Positions 18,391 to 26,824 of a stretch of DNA of 64,000 bases are shown one piece after another. The stretch covers positions 1 to 64,000 of the forward strand of contig JBQTIU010000032.1 of assembly GCA_052387815.1 (NCBI GenBank), given 5' to 3'. The notes under the pieces were generated by a model. It searched no databases and was not told where the DNA came from. It saw only the letters and a list, made by a program, of their open reading frames with translations. This DNA is from JBQTIU01 sp052387815 (GTDB lineage Bacteria; Pseudomonadota; Alphaproteobacteria; CACIAM-22H2). Made by a program: the position numbers and the translations under genes. The stretch's first letter is position 1, and the number at the start of each line of letters is the position of its first letter.

Positions 18391-18945
18391 CTATTCCGCT
18401 GGCTCGATCACCAGCGCGCTAAGCCGCCCGGCGACCGCGAGTTGCTGCTTGTCCCGGTCGGCCGACACCGTGAACGCCTCCCAGGCCATGCCCCGCTCGG
18501 GCAGACCCAGCGCGGCGAGCGCGAACAGCGCCTGGCGGTCCGACTTGGTCGTGAACGAGAGGTCCACGACCTGCCGGCGCACGCCGTGCTCGAGGCTCTG
18601 CGCGGCCCCGAAGCCGATGCGAAGATTCTCGAACGGCCCCGTCTCCGTCAAGCGGTCGCGGATCAGGCCTTCGAGGAATGCCCGGTCATCGACCCTGGTG
18701 GTGGCCAGCGTGCTCAAGCCGGCCATGCGTTCCGCGTACGCCACGGCGACCTCGACATAGGCGCGCTCGATTTGGCTGCGGGCTTGTTCGAAGCGGTTGA
18801 GCATGTCGATCCGTCTCAGCATCTGCTCGGGTGCGAGGCCGCGGTCCAACGGCAGCGAGCGGTACCAAGGTAAGTCATGGCCGAAGGCGACGACGATTGC
18901 CAGCACCGCGGCAATGCCCGCCAGGAGATAAAGGCGACGCGACAT
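18391..18945 (-). CDS. gspM: GspM-like inner-membrane T2SS protein
   Basis: This 184-residue bitopic protein has an N-terminal membrane helix (MSRRLYLLAGIAAVLAIVVA), a helical region around 45-80 (EQMLRRIDMLNRFEQARSQIERA), and a C-terminal ferredoxin-like domain typical of type II GspM/PilO proteins. It would pair with the GspL-like protein. The start is preceded by a ribosome site lying in an exactly duplicated 14-base unit (18947-18974). The identification rests on topology and operon position more than on a motif. Confidence 0.68.
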   Translation of the reverse strand: MSRRLYLLAGIAAVLAIVVAFGHDLPWYRSLPLDRGLAPEQMLRRIDMLNRFEQARSQIERAYVEVAVAYAERMAGLSTLATTRVDDRAFLEGLIRDRLTETGPFENLRIGFGAAQSLEHGVRRQVVDLSFTTKSDRQALFALAALGLPERGMAWEAFTVSADRDKQQLAVAGRLSALVIEPAE

Positions 18946-18946
18946 A

Positions 18947-18974
18947 ATCTCCGTCCTACGATCTCCGTCCTACG
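18947..18974. repeat. 14-bp perfect tandem duplication at the gspM ribosome site
   Basis: ATCTCCGTCCTACG occurs twice in a row (18947-18960 and 18961-18974). On the minus strand each unit contains AGGACGGAGAT, so the gspM ribosome-binding region is duplicated. The kinase stop TAG lies inside the downstream unit. Confidence 0.9.
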
Positions 18975-21163
18975 GCCGCCGCCGCCCACCCCGGCGCCGC
19001 GCGGCCGGTTTGCGCCCGGTCGGCGCGCCAGGCGGCCTCGATGGCCTCCGCGATCTTGGGCTTAAGCGCCCACGGGGGCGCCGGCCCAGCCGCGATCGGC
19101 GCCACGCCGTCGGGCCCGATCGCGACCCGTTCCAGCCCGCCGATCTCGTCGGGAAGCTTCGTGCCCGCCTCGCACACCACGATCCGCCAGCGATCCGGCT
19201 CGTCGGCCACCACCGCCGCGAACTCCTCAAGGGTAGCGATTTCCGCCACCTCGCAGCCGATCTCGCTCAAGCGGTCGGCAAGGAGGCCGCGCAGCCGCTC
19301 GCCCGCCACGTACACTAGCACCCCCTCGGGCTCCTGGGCCAGGCCCAAGGCGGCGCCGGCCACCGCCGCGCCCATGGGCAGCCAGATCGTCGCCGTCGTG
19401 CCCCGTCCCGGCGCCGACTCGAGGGCCAGCCGGCCGCCATGGGCATCGACGATCAGATAGCAGATGGCGAGGCCGAGGCCGCCCTGGCCGCCGCCCTTGG
19501 TCGAGAAGCCGGGATCGAAGGCGGCGGCGACCTGTTCGGGCGACATCCCCCTGCCGTCGTCGGACACGCGGATGGCGACGCCCGATCCGTCGCGGCGCGC
19601 GTCGAGGGAGATCCGCCCGCCGCGCGCGGTCGCCCGGATGGCGTTGCCGATGAGATTGATGAGCACGCGCACGAGCTGGTTCCCATCGGCCTCCACCGTC
19701 ACCCGCGGATCGACCGCCGAGGCAAGCTCGATCCCGGCATCGCGCGCCGCCGGCCCCTGGATGCGCAAGGCCTCGTTGACCAGGCCGGCGGTGTCGTGGG
19801 GTTTGAGCTCGGGGCGGTAGAACGCCTGCCCGCTGCCGAACTGTCCCAACATCTCGCGCCCGCGCGCCGAGGCATCGGCGATGGCGCCCAGTGCCTCGGC
19901 GACCTCCGGTTGCGCCTTGCCGCCCACGGTGCGCCGGATCAGGGCCAAGTGGCTTTCGATCGCCGTCAGCAGGTTCGAGAAATCGTGCGAGATGACGCGC
20001 CCGGTGCGATGGATGTCGCGCACCCGCGCCGAGACGGCGTGGCGCACGCGCGCTCGCTCACGGGCGGTCACGTCCTCGGCGATGACGCTGAAGCCGCCCG
20101 CGCGCCAGCCATGGAGGACCGGCATCACCGTCACGTCGATCTTGCGTTCGCCCTCGGCGCCCTGGAGCGTGAAAATCTGCGAGTGCGCGCCGCGCCGGCC
20201 GAACGCGGCGTCGAAGCCTCGGAACGCCCCTTCGATCGAAGCCCCCGCCACGGGCGCGAGCAGGGCGCGGGCCGCGGCATTGAGATCGGTGATCTTGCCC
20301 GCCTCGTCAACGTCCATGATCGCCAGCGGGCTGTTTTCGATCTGGTGCTTGCGGCGCTGGTGCTCCTCGCCGAGCGCCCGGTTGAGCGATTGCAGCTCGT
20401 CGATCACGTGCCGGGCGCCCAGGATGTTCTCGCGCGCCTTGCCGGCCTCCCACTCGGCGCTGTGCCAGAGCGCGAACAGGCTGCCGATGCTGCGCGAGGG
20501 CATGAACAGCTCGAACTTGCGCGCGCCGATTCCGTAGGCCGCGAGCAGGATCGCGCCGGGGATCGCCACCAGCAGGTACTCCGCCGCTTCGTTCGATAAA
20601 TTGACCGTGCCGATCTTCGGGCCGTAGGTGAAGTAGGAAAAGGCGGCGGCGAACGCGACGATGCCGCCAGCGAACCCGACCGCGGGCGCCAGCGCCACCG
20701 ATAGCCGGCGGCAGAGCTCGGCCGCGAGCACGACGGCGGCAAGCGCCACGGCCACGGCGGCGGCGAGCGCGAGTTGCGCTACCAGCGACATCTTGAGGAT
20801 TTCGGGCAAGGGGGCGATGGCGGCGAGGCCGGAGCGGAACTCGAGGAAGCCGATGGCGAAGGCGGCGGCGATGACAACGATCAGGTAATACGCCTTCGCC
20901 GCCCTGAGCCCGTCCATGGTGTAGACGAGGGCGATGCCGGCTAGCACCGCCGGAACGAGGCCCAGCAAGGCGGCGTTGAACTTGAGCGGGCCGTGTTCCA
21001 CCCACCAGCCGGTCTCCGCGATCTTCCAGATGAGGAAGGTCAGCAGGCCGGCGGCGGCGAGAACCGGGGCCAGCGTCAGGCGCGCGCGCAACAGATGCAG
21101 GGCCAGCACCGGCAGCAAGGCGGCCAAGTAAAGGGCCCAAAAAAACTGGGCTTCGGCCGGCAT
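18956..21163 (-). CDS. Membrane sensor histidine kinase with PAS and degenerate receiver domain
   Basis: This 735-residue protein has about eight N-terminal membrane segments (residues 5-235), a PAS-like sensor (about 285-370, ENSPLAIMDVDEAGKITDLN), and a dimerisation helix with the phospho-acceptor His in VISHDFSNLL. The ATPase domain shows N box NLIGNAIRAT, G1 DDGRGM and G2 GLGLAICYLI. A C-terminal part looks like a receiver without a clear phospho-aspartate. The gene overlaps the response regulator by ATGA and lies inside the T2SS operon, so it probably controls secretion. The membrane sensor may be of the VUPS type seen in other kinases; that is a guess. Confidence 0.85.
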   Translation of the reverse strand: MPAEAQFFWALYLAALLPVLALHLLRARLTLAPVLAAAGLLTFLIWKIAETGWWVEHGPLKFNAALLGLVPAVLAGIALVYTMDGLRAAKAYYLIVVIAAAFAIGFLEFRSGLAAIAPLPEILKMSLVAQLALAAAVAVALAAVVLAAELCRRLSVALAPAVGFAGGIVAFAAAFSYFTYGPKIGTVNLSNEAAEYLLVAIPGAILLAAYGIGARKFELFMPSRSIGSLFALWHSAEWEAGKARENILGARHVIDELQSLNRALGEEHQRRKHQIENSPLAIMDVDEAGKITDLNAAARALLAPVAGASIEGAFRGFDAAFGRRGAHSQIFTLQGAEGERKIDVTVMPVLHGWRAGGFSVIAEDVTARERARVRHAVSARVRDIHRTGRVISHDFSNLLTAIESHLALIRRTVGGKAQPEVAEALGAIADASARGREMLGQFGSGQAFYRPELKPHDTAGLVNEALRIQGPAARDAGIELASAVDPRVTVEADGNQLVRVLINLIGNAIRATARGGRISLDARRDGSGVAIRVSDDGRGMSPEQVAAAFDPGFSTKGGGQGGLGLAICYLIVDAHGGRLALESAPGRGTTATIWLPMGAAVAGAALGLAQEPEGVLVYVAGERLRGLLADRLSEIGCEVAEIATLEEFAAVVADEPDRWRIVVCEAGTKLPDEIGGLERVAIGPDGVAPIAAGPAPPWALKPKIAEAIEAAWRADRAQTGRAAPGWAAAAVGRRS

Positions 21164-21765
21164 CAGCTCGCCTCTCCGCGGCGGCTGGTGTGGCGCTTGC
21201 GGCGGATCGAGCGGATCTGGACGCGCACCGTGTGGATCGAGCGGCTGAGCTTGAAGGCGATGGCCTTGTCCGACAAGCCCTGGCGCATGAGGGCGAACAC
21301 GTCCCGCTCCTTGGGCGACAGCACCACCCCGCGCCGGAACACGTCCTTCACCGGCACGAACGCCTTCCGGTCAGGCTCCCAGTACAAGGGGGCGGTCGGC
21401 ATCGCCGGCATCTCGGCGAGCAGCGCGATCGCCGCCATCACGTCTTCGTAGGGCACGGTCTTGGAGATGAAGGCCGCGCTGCGGCCGTCGAGCGCCATGA
21501 CGATTTCGTCGGCATCGTGCGCGCCCGACACCACCAGCACCCGTCCCGGCAGCCGGTCGTGCAGCTCGGGATCGTCGAGGAGATCGACCCCCTTGCCGTC
21601 CGGGAGATTGAGATCGATGAGGCCCATGTCGAAGCGGCGCTCGGCGAGGCAGCGCCGCGCCTCGGCGAGGTTGCGGGCGAGGGTGATCCGGTGACCGATG
21701 GCCTCGAGCCCGCCGGCGATGCCGGCCGCGACCAGCGGATGGTCGTCGACAAGCAGGATTTGCAT
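21163..21765 (-). CDS. LuxR/NarL-type response regulator
   Basis: This 200-residue regulator has a receiver domain with acidic pocket DD (residues 7-8), phospho-Asp in LIDLNLPDG, a VVSGA threonine/serine-position strand and Lys in ISKTVP. A C-terminal LuxR helix-turn-helix follows (LSPKERDVFALMRQGLSDKAIAFKLSRSIHTVRVQI). The start at 21765 is chosen for GGGAGGG upstream and the immediate MQILLVDDH. It overlaps both the prepilin peptidase stop and the kinase start by ATGA-type overlaps, so kinase, regulator and secretion genes are one unit. The target promoters are unknown; the divergent gspH and dockerin promoters are natural candidates. Confidence 0.9.
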   Translation of the reverse strand: MQILLVDDHPLVAAGIAGGLEAIGHRITLARNLAEARRCLAERRFDMGLIDLNLPDGKGVDLLDDPELHDRLPGRVLVVSGAHDADEIVMALDGRSAAFISKTVPYEDVMAAIALLAEMPAMPTAPLYWEPDRKAFVPVKDVFRRGVVLSPKERDVFALMRQGLSDKAIAFKLSRSIHTVRVQIRSIRRKRHTSRRGEAS

Positions 21766-22592
21766 CACATCCCTCCCGCTGCCACGATCGAGAGGAGGCG
21801 CTGGGGGGCCCCGAGAACCACGAGGTAGAGCCCGGCGGCGAGGCCCGGACCGAAGGGGATCCGGGTCCCCCGCCCGATGCCCGCGCCGCGCAACGCGCGC
21901 ACGCAAGCGGCGATCAGCGTCAGCGCGGCGGCCAGCAAGAGGAACTCGCCGAGCCCCTGCCAGCCGACCCACAGGCCGGCGGCGGCGGCGAGCTTGACGT
22001 CGCCGAGCCCCAAGCCCTCGAGGCCCCGCAACCGCCAGTAGCTGTCGCGCAAGCCCCACAGCAGCCCGCCGCCGCCAAGCGCGCCCAGCCCCGCATCGGC
22101 GAACGAGATCGCGGTGCCGCCGAGCGCCGTGAGGGCGAGGGCGATGGCGGCGACGGAGGCGACCAGCGGGTCGGGCAGGACGAGATGGCGCACATCGACG
22201 ACGGCGAGGGCGAGCAGCACGGAGCCAAGCAAGCCCACGGCGAGCGCAGGCACAACGCCCTCGAGGGCCGCCGCGGCCAACAGGAAGGCGAGCGCCGAGC
22301 CCGCCTCGACCACCGGATAGACGGCGCCGATCGGCCGGCCGCAGGCGCAGCGACCGCGCCTGGCGAGCCACGAGATCACGGGCACGAGGTCGCGGGCCGT
22401 GAGCCGCCGGGCGCAGAACCGGCACACCGAGCGGCCGGCGATCAGCGTGATCGGCCCCTGGCCGTAGGCGGAGGCCTCGGCGGGAACCAGCCGGAAACAG
22501 CAGGTGGCGAGGAAGCTTCCGATGCAGGCGCCGAGCACGCCAGCCAAGCCCGCCATCCATACCCCGTCGAGGATCACCGGCCCGGCCGACAT
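21765..22592 (-). CDS. gspO: Prepilin peptidase / N-methyltransferase GspO
   Basis: This 275-residue polytopic membrane aspartic protease cleaves and N-methylates pseudopilin leaders. It has the N-terminal cytoplasmic cysteine pairs (CRFC near 57-60 and CAC near 82), Asp in VVDVRHLVLPD and the second catalytic motif GLGDVKL, with about seven to eight hydrophobic segments. Its substrates (GspG, H, I, J, K) are all encoded in this window. It overlaps the response regulator start by a few bases and follows gspK by 13 bases. Confidence 0.9.
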   Translation of the reverse strand: MSAGPVILDGVWMAGLAGVLGACIGSFLATCCFRLVPAEASAYGQGPITLIAGRSVCRFCARRLTARDLVPVISWLARRGRCACGRPIGAVYPVVEAGSALAFLLAAAALEGVVPALAVGLLGSVLLALAVVDVRHLVLPDPLVASVAAIALALTALGGTAISFADAGLGALGGGGLLWGLRDSYWRLRGLEGLGLGDVKLAAAAGLWVGWQGLGEFLLLAAALTLIAACVRALRGAGIGRGTRIPFGPGLAAGLYLVVLGAPQRLLSIVAAGGM

Positions 22593-22605
22593 GACACTCC
22601 CTCCT

Positions 22606-23778
22606 TCACTCCCCCCGACCGGAATGGACGAGGTCGAGCAAGCTCTTGGTGCGCGGGTCGAAGACCGCCGTCATTTTCAGCCGCGGGCCGGCCAGCTCGA
22701 CGATGAGCGGGTCGTCGTCGCCGACCAGGTTGGTGGCGACATCCTCGAACTTGCGAGCGGCTTGCAGGCCGATGACATCGGCGAGCCTGAGGTCGCGCTG
22801 CGTCGGGGTCGGGTTGCGGATATGATCGAGGGCCGCCTTGACGACCTCGACCTCGAGGTCGGCGAGGACCGCGATCTGTTCCGGGTCGACATGATCGAAA
22901 TGGACGCGGGGGCCCCGGCTGTGGATGACGAAGTTGCGGCGCAGGAAGGCGATGAGATCGGGGCTGCTGCCCTTCATGTACAGGAGCTCGTCCCAGTGCT
23001 GGATCGGGCCGTTGCGCGGCAGATAGGACCACGGCTGCAGCTGGTAATAGGTGCTCTCGGCCCCGGCGAGGGTGGTGAAGTCGTCGGCGTCGATCCAATC
23101 GGCAAGGACGGCGGCGAGCTCGCCGGCACCTTTTTTCGCCAGCCCCAGATATTCGAGATAGCGCGCCAGCGCCTTGGCGCCGATGAAATTGAGATTGGGC
23201 AGGGCCGAGACCGGGCTCACCGTCACCTGGTAGAGGGTGCCGCCGATGGTCAGGGGATAGGGGTCGCGCTGCGGCCGGAACCGCGTCAGCACCTCGAACT
23301 CCTTGATCGAGCCGGCGGTGAACGAGCGGATCTCGCGCTCCTTTTTTTCGATCAACGAGACGATCTCGGGGGGATCCGGAATCTTCAGGTCCCAGCCGAG
23401 CTGGCGCAGGATCTCGCGAAGCTGCCGGACCGGCCCCTCCCCGGTGCTGGCGAGCTGGCGCTGGTGGGCGATGATCTCGGTCTGCGCCGCCCAGCGCGCA
23501 TCGACGCTAAGGCGCTCGGGCTTGATGTGCCGGAGCACGAAATCGAGCGCGTTGGCGCTCTCGCGCATCGCGATGGGATAGGCGATCTGGGCCTCGAGCG
23601 TGCGCGGCCGCGACGCCGAATCCTTGGCATAGAGCGCGATCAGCACGGCGCAGCCGGCTAGGATCCAGAGGACAAAGAGAAGGACAGAGCCCTCGTTTCC
23701 ATGACCAGCCGCTTGGTCTCGCCAAGGCTCTGCACCTCGAGCCGCACGATCGCGGGAAGCTTGTCCTTGTCGGGCCAT
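22606..23778 (-). CDS. gspK: Type II secretion minor pseudopilin GspK
   Basis: This product of about 390 residues is the large pseudopilin that tips the pilus. The leader-helix GNEGSVLLFVLWILAGCAVLI is followed by a long alpha-domain with WIDADDFTTLAGAE (the GspK WxDxDD motif) and LRRNFVIHSRGP near the end. The nearest in-frame ATG is at 23778, giving a 30-residue leader and a 121-base overlap with gspJ. No closer start codon exists in this frame, so the start is uncertain. Flanked by gspJ and gspO on the same strand. Confidence 0.82.
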   Translation of the reverse strand: MARQGQASRDRAARGAEPWRDQAAGHGNEGSVLLFVLWILAGCAVLIALYAKDSASRPRTLEAQIAYPIAMRESANALDFVLRHIKPERLSVDARWAAQTEIIAHQRQLASTGEGPVRQLREILRQLGWDLKIPDPPEIVSLIEKKEREIRSFTAGSIKEFEVLTRFRPQRDPYPLTIGGTLYQVTVSPVSALPNLNFIGAKALARYLEYLGLAKKGAGELAAVLADWIDADDFTTLAGAESTYYQLQPWSYLPRNGPIQHWDELLYMKGSSPDLIAFLRRNFVIHSRGPRVHFDHVDPEQIAVLADLEVEVVKAALDHIRNPTPTQRDLRLADVIGLQAARKFEDVATNLVGDDDPLIVELAGPRLKMTAVFDPRTKSLLDLVHSGRGE

Positions 23779-24287
23779 CGGTTCGCCCACTGTTGAAATT
23801 TGCCGTCCCAGTACGAAAACGTCGCCGCGGTGATCTGCGGCAAGAGCACGTCGCGCCAGGCGTGGATCGTCTCGAGCTCGCGCAGCCGGTCGGCGATCAA
23901 GGCGTCGCGGGTGCGTTCGGTCCACCACGGCGGCAACGCCACTTCGGCATAGCGGACCGCCGTCCCCGAGACGATGGTATAGGTGGCGAGCACGGGCAGC
24001 GAATCCTCGCCGAACTGCGCGCTCTTGCGGGTCAGGAACGACAGCCGATCGCTCTCGCCGAGGACGGTCTCGAAGCGCTTGTTGAGGGCATCGTCGGCGG
24101 CCAGCAACTGGGCCCTCAGGAACTGCTCGGCCGTCCAGTCGCGCTGGCCGCCGGTGAGCGCATCGCCGGCCCGCACCACGGTCTGGTAAAGCTGGACCGC
24201 GAGCGCGATCACGCCCGCCGACAGCGCCAGCGCCACCACCAGCTCCAACAGCGTGAAACCCGCCGACCGCCTCGGCCGCCCGTGCAT
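23658..24287 (-). CDS. gspJ: Type II secretion minor pseudopilin GspJ
   Basis: This 209-residue protein begins with a classical prepilin leader and helix (RSAGFTLLELVVALALSAG, cleavage after the Gly, Glu at +5). A beta-rich body follows, with FSYWDGKFQQW near the C terminus as in GspJ, and the C-terminal end LVMETRAL. The length is typical. It overlaps the proposed gspK start by about 120 bases, an unusually deep overlap, and follows the GspI-like gene by ten bases. Confidence 0.85.
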   Translation of the reverse strand: MHGRPRRSAGFTLLELVVALALSAGVIALAVQLYQTVVRAGDALTGGQRDWTAEQFLRAQLLAADDALNKRFETVLGESDRLSFLTRKSAQFGEDSLPVLATYTIVSGTAVRYAEVALPPWWTERTRDALIADRLRELETIHAWRDVLLPQITAATFSYWDGKFQQWANRWPDKDKLPAIVRLEVQSLGETKRLVMETRALSFSLSSGS

Positions 24288-24297
24288 CCGGCTCGTC

Positions 24298-24729
24298 CTA
24301 TTTGTGCGCCGGCACCGCCGGCAGCAGCAGCCGCAACCGATTCACCCCGCCGTCGTTGATCTCGAATAGTTGGATGGGGCTGAACCCGAGGGTCAAGGGC
24401 ACCTCGAACCCGCCATAGGCGAAGTTGCGGACCATCACCCGCTGCGGGTCGAGGGGACCGGGAAAACCGAGCACCAGCTCGTCGCCCTTGATCTGGGTCG
24501 TGACCCGGTCGCGATCGGCGGCGACGAGCAGCGCCGCGCGGTTCGATAGCGAGCGGATCTCGGCCAGGTGGACGTTGGCCCGGCGCACGTAATCGAGCAT
24601 CAAGCGAACCTGACCCAGAATGAGGACGTAACCCAGCGCCAGCACGAACAGGGCGACGAGCACCTCGAGGATGCCGAAGCCGGCCCGGGGAGAGCCTTTC
24701 TCGCCGACCTCATTACCGCGTCGTGCCAC
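24298..24729 (-). CDS. gspI: GspI-like pseudopilin
   Basis: This 143-residue protein has a GTG start and a leader SPRAGFGILEVLVALFVLALGY, with the conserved Gly before the cleavage site and Glu at +5. The small C-terminal domain is less conserved. Its position before gspJ and gspK supports GspI, the first minor pseudopilin of the tip complex, although GspV-type naming is possible. Its start overlaps the stop of the upstream dockerin gene by 17 bases. Confidence 0.72.
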   Translation of the reverse strand: MARRGNEVGEKGSPRAGFGILEVLVALFVLALGYVLILGQVRLMLDYVRRANVHLAEIRSLSNRAALLVAADRDRVTTQIKGDELVLGFPGPLDPQRVMVRNFAYGGFEVPLTLGFSPIQLFEINDGGVNRLRLLLPAVPAHK

Positions 24730-25534
24730 CGGTCCCTGTTCCCGTCGTGCCGGTCGTGCCGATCACGGTCGTCCCGGTTCCGGTCGTCGTGGTCGTGGTG
24801 CCGGTCGTGCTCGTGGTGGGGGTGGCGGTCGAGGTTGTGGGCGCAAAGGTCCGGACGCGGCCCGCGTGCAGGGCCTTGATGGCGTCGATCACGTCGCGCG
24901 TGTTGACGATGCCGTCGCCGTTGACGTCCGCCTTGGGATGGGAGGCCTTGCCGGTGACCGCGTCCTTGATGATCCTGATGTCGAGGTCGTCGAGGACGCC
25001 ATCGCCGTTGACATCGAACTTGTCGTTCTTGACCCCGACGCCGCCGCTGCCGGGGCTGGGCTGGGCGCCGCCGCCGCCGCCGCTATCGCCGGCCGTGACC
25101 ACGATCAGGTCGCCGACCGTAGGGCTGATCGTCAGGCGAACCGGGAACGGGAACCCGCCCGAGTACTGGAAGGAAACCGGCGCGGTGCCGGACAGCAACT
25201 GGAAAGTCCTGCCGCCGTTGACCAGCCGCATCGACAGCCTGGTGCCGTTGAAGGACGTGGTCTTGGACATGTCGACGAAATACGTCCCGTCCGCCGCCAG
25301 CACGGTGCCGGTCCCTTCGGTCTGGCCCCCCGTTTCGCGGACCACCAGCACGTTGTCGTTGACCTGCAGCGTCACGCCGAGCTTGGTGGTGATGGTCCCG
25401 GTCACCTGCATGTTCGAGGGCACCGCCTGGCCGTACGCCACCGCGACGACCGCAAACTGGAACACCGCCAGAACCATCGGCAATGTCGCGGCGGCGCTCC
25501 GGGTCTGTCCGCTATGGCCAACGCGTCCGTTCAT
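24713..25534 (-). CDS. Secreted dockerin-containing protein with Thr/Gly-rich tail
   Basis: This 273-residue exported protein has a signal-like hydrophobic segment (about 18-36, ending AYGQA), then a beta-sandwich-like region (about 40-145). Two calcium-loop repeats follow (DVNGDGVLDDLD and DVNGDGIVNTRD), each with a helix, as in a type I dockerin, and then a tail of about 50 residues made almost only of Thr, Gly, Ala and Pro. The ATG at 25534 follows AGGAAGG; a GTG at 25552 is possible. It heads the pseudopilin operon and overlaps gspI, so it may be a substrate or surface partner of this secretion system. No cohesin was recognised in the window. Confidence 0.8.
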   Translation of the reverse strand: MNGRVGHSGQTRSAAATLPMVLAVFQFAVVAVAYGQAVPSNMQVTGTITTKLGVTLQVNDNVLVVRETGGQTEGTGTVLAADGTYFVDMSKTTSFNGTRLSMRLVNGGRTFQLLSGTAPVSFQYSGGFPFPVRLTISPTVGDLIVVTAGDSGGGGGAQPSPGSGGVGVKNDKFDVNGDGVLDDLDIRIIKDAVTGKASHPKADVNGDGIVNTRDVIDAIKALHAGRVRTFAPTTSTATPTTSTTGTTTTTTGTGTTVIGTTGTTGTGTGGTTR

Positions 25535-25552
25535 ACGCCCGACCTTCCTCAC

Positions 25553-25808
25553 GATTGTCGACCTGGAGAGAACCCGTTCCCCGGCCGTCTCGATATCGCG
25601 TCTAGGCGGAGCGCGCTGTGACCCCGCGCACAGAGCCGGTTAAATTGTCGGGACGGCGTTGTTTTGAAGCCCCCCGTGGCGAAGCGTTTGGCCCCCTGCG
25701 GTGGCGGGGCTTGCACACCCCGTCGATGGCGCGGTTATAGCGTTATTCGCCCGCGGCGACAAGGCGTAAATTCCGTACTATGACCAATGTGTTTGGATAT
25801 TCAAGGCA
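25553..25808. other. Divergent intergenic region between the two T2SS operons
   Basis: About 315 bases separate the dockerin gene and gspH. The left two thirds is GC-rich with no clear promoter for the minus operon. The right third (25740-25840) becomes AT-rich and holds the gspH promoter. It is the likely target of the embedded response regulator, although no obvious paired operator was seen. Confidence 0.5.
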
Positions 25809-25835
25809 TTGACAATAATATGACGGCCCTATAAT
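25809..25835 (+). promoter_or_regulatory. Consensus sigma70 promoter for gspH-gspG-gspE-gspF-lptE
   Basis: A perfect TTGACA (25809-25814) and a perfect TATAAT (25830-25835) are separated by 15 bases, shorter than the ideal 17. The ATG of gspH is at 25868. Perfect hexamers with short spacing can indicate a promoter that needs an activator or untwisting. Confidence 0.65.
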
Positions 25836-25867
25836 CGCCGGTCGCGAACCGGCTCCAAAGGCGCGCC

Positions 25868-26329
25868 ATGACTGCGTGGCCCCGAACCCCGCGCCCGAGC
25901 GCTGGGTTCACGCTCCTCGAACTCATCGTCGTGGTGGCGATCATTGGCCTGCTTGTCGGCCTCGTCGGGCCGCGGCTCACGCTGCCCTATCGCCCGCCCA
26001 AGCCTGATATCGCTATTTTTCTTGAAAAACAGCGGCTTAAGGCGATCGAAGACGGCAGCAAGATCCGCATTGTCCTCGGCGCCCGCGAGCTGGTGGCGCT
26101 GCCCCACGGCCAGCGATTCCCGCTCGCGCCGGGAACGACGCTGGTTATTGACCGTCCGGCGCCGACGGCGTATCTGGCGGCCGCGATGGTGACCGAATTC
26201 TATCCGGACGGGACGGCGATCCTGTCGTCCTTCCGGCTTTTCGCCGACGACGGCGGGCGGCCGGCCCGCGAATTCGCGCGTATCGAGGTCAATCCGCTTC
26301 GTGGTACGGTTTCGTATGCCACGCCTTGA
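25868..26329 (+). CDS. gspH: Type II secretion minor pseudopilin GspH
   Basis: This 153-residue pseudopilin has the leader PSAGFTLLELIVVVAIIGLL, cleaved after Gly with Glu at +5. A beta-rich body follows with EFYPDGTAILSSFRLF near the C terminus, matching the GspH strand that carries xxPDGxS. First gene of the plus-strand T2SS operon, directly behind a consensus promoter. The stop overlaps the gspG start by 14 bases. Confidence 0.85.
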   Translation: MTAWPRTPRPSAGFTLLELIVVVAIIGLLVGLVGPRLTLPYRPPKPDIAIFLEKQRLKAIEDGSKIRIVLGARELVALPHGQRFPLAPGTTLVIDRPAPTAYLAAAMVTEFYPDGTAILSSFRLFADDGGRPAREFARIEVNPLRGTVSYATP

Positions 26330-26807
26330 ACCCCGCCCGCCCTGCCCCGAGCGCGTCTGCGCCGCGGGCGCGCGGCGGGCCGCCGCGCGCGGGCGCCGCC
26401 AGGCCGGCTTTACGTTGATCGAGCTCGTCATCGTCATGGCGATCATCGCCATGCTCGCGGCCCTCATCGGGCCGCGGCTGGTGGGCCAGCTCGGCGAATC
26501 GCGCGTCAAATCGACCAAGGCCCAGGTCGAGATGCTGGCGACGGCCCTCGATTCCTTCCGCATCGACAACCGCCGCTATCCCACGCAGCAGGAAGGCCTC
26601 AAGGCGCTGGTCGAGCGCCCCGACAACTTGCCGACCTGGTCGGGCCCCTATCTCAACAAGCGCCAGTTGCCGAAGGACGGCTGGGACCGCGATTTCATCT
26701 ACCAAATCCCGCCCACGCGCGGCGGCATCGATTACGACCTGTTCTCGCTCGGGGCCGACAGCCAGCCCGGGGGCAGCGGCGAGAACGCCGACCTCGGGAA
26801 CTGGTAG
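26316..26807 (+). CDS. gspG: Type II secretion major pseudopilin GspG
   Basis: This 163-residue main pseudopilin begins with a long positively charged leader (about 30 residues, RRAAARGRRQAG) before FTLIELVIVMAIIAMLAALIGP. The hallmark YPTQQEGLKALVERP, WSGPYLNK, LPKDGWDRDF and GSGENADLGNW identify GspG and its calcium-site loop. The ATG at 26316 is preferred; a GTG at 26301 is also in frame. The leader is longer than the usual 6-10 residues, so the start may still be upstream-biased. It overlaps gspH. Confidence 0.92.
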   Translation: MPRLEPRPPCPERVCAAGARRAAARGRRQAGFTLIELVIVMAIIAMLAALIGPRLVGQLGESRVKSTKAQVEMLATALDSFRIDNRRYPTQQEGLKALVERPDNLPTWSGPYLNKRQLPKDGWDRDFIYQIPPTRGGIDYDLFSLGADSQPGGSGENADLGNW

Positions 26808-26824
26808 ATGGCCCCGGCCACCCC

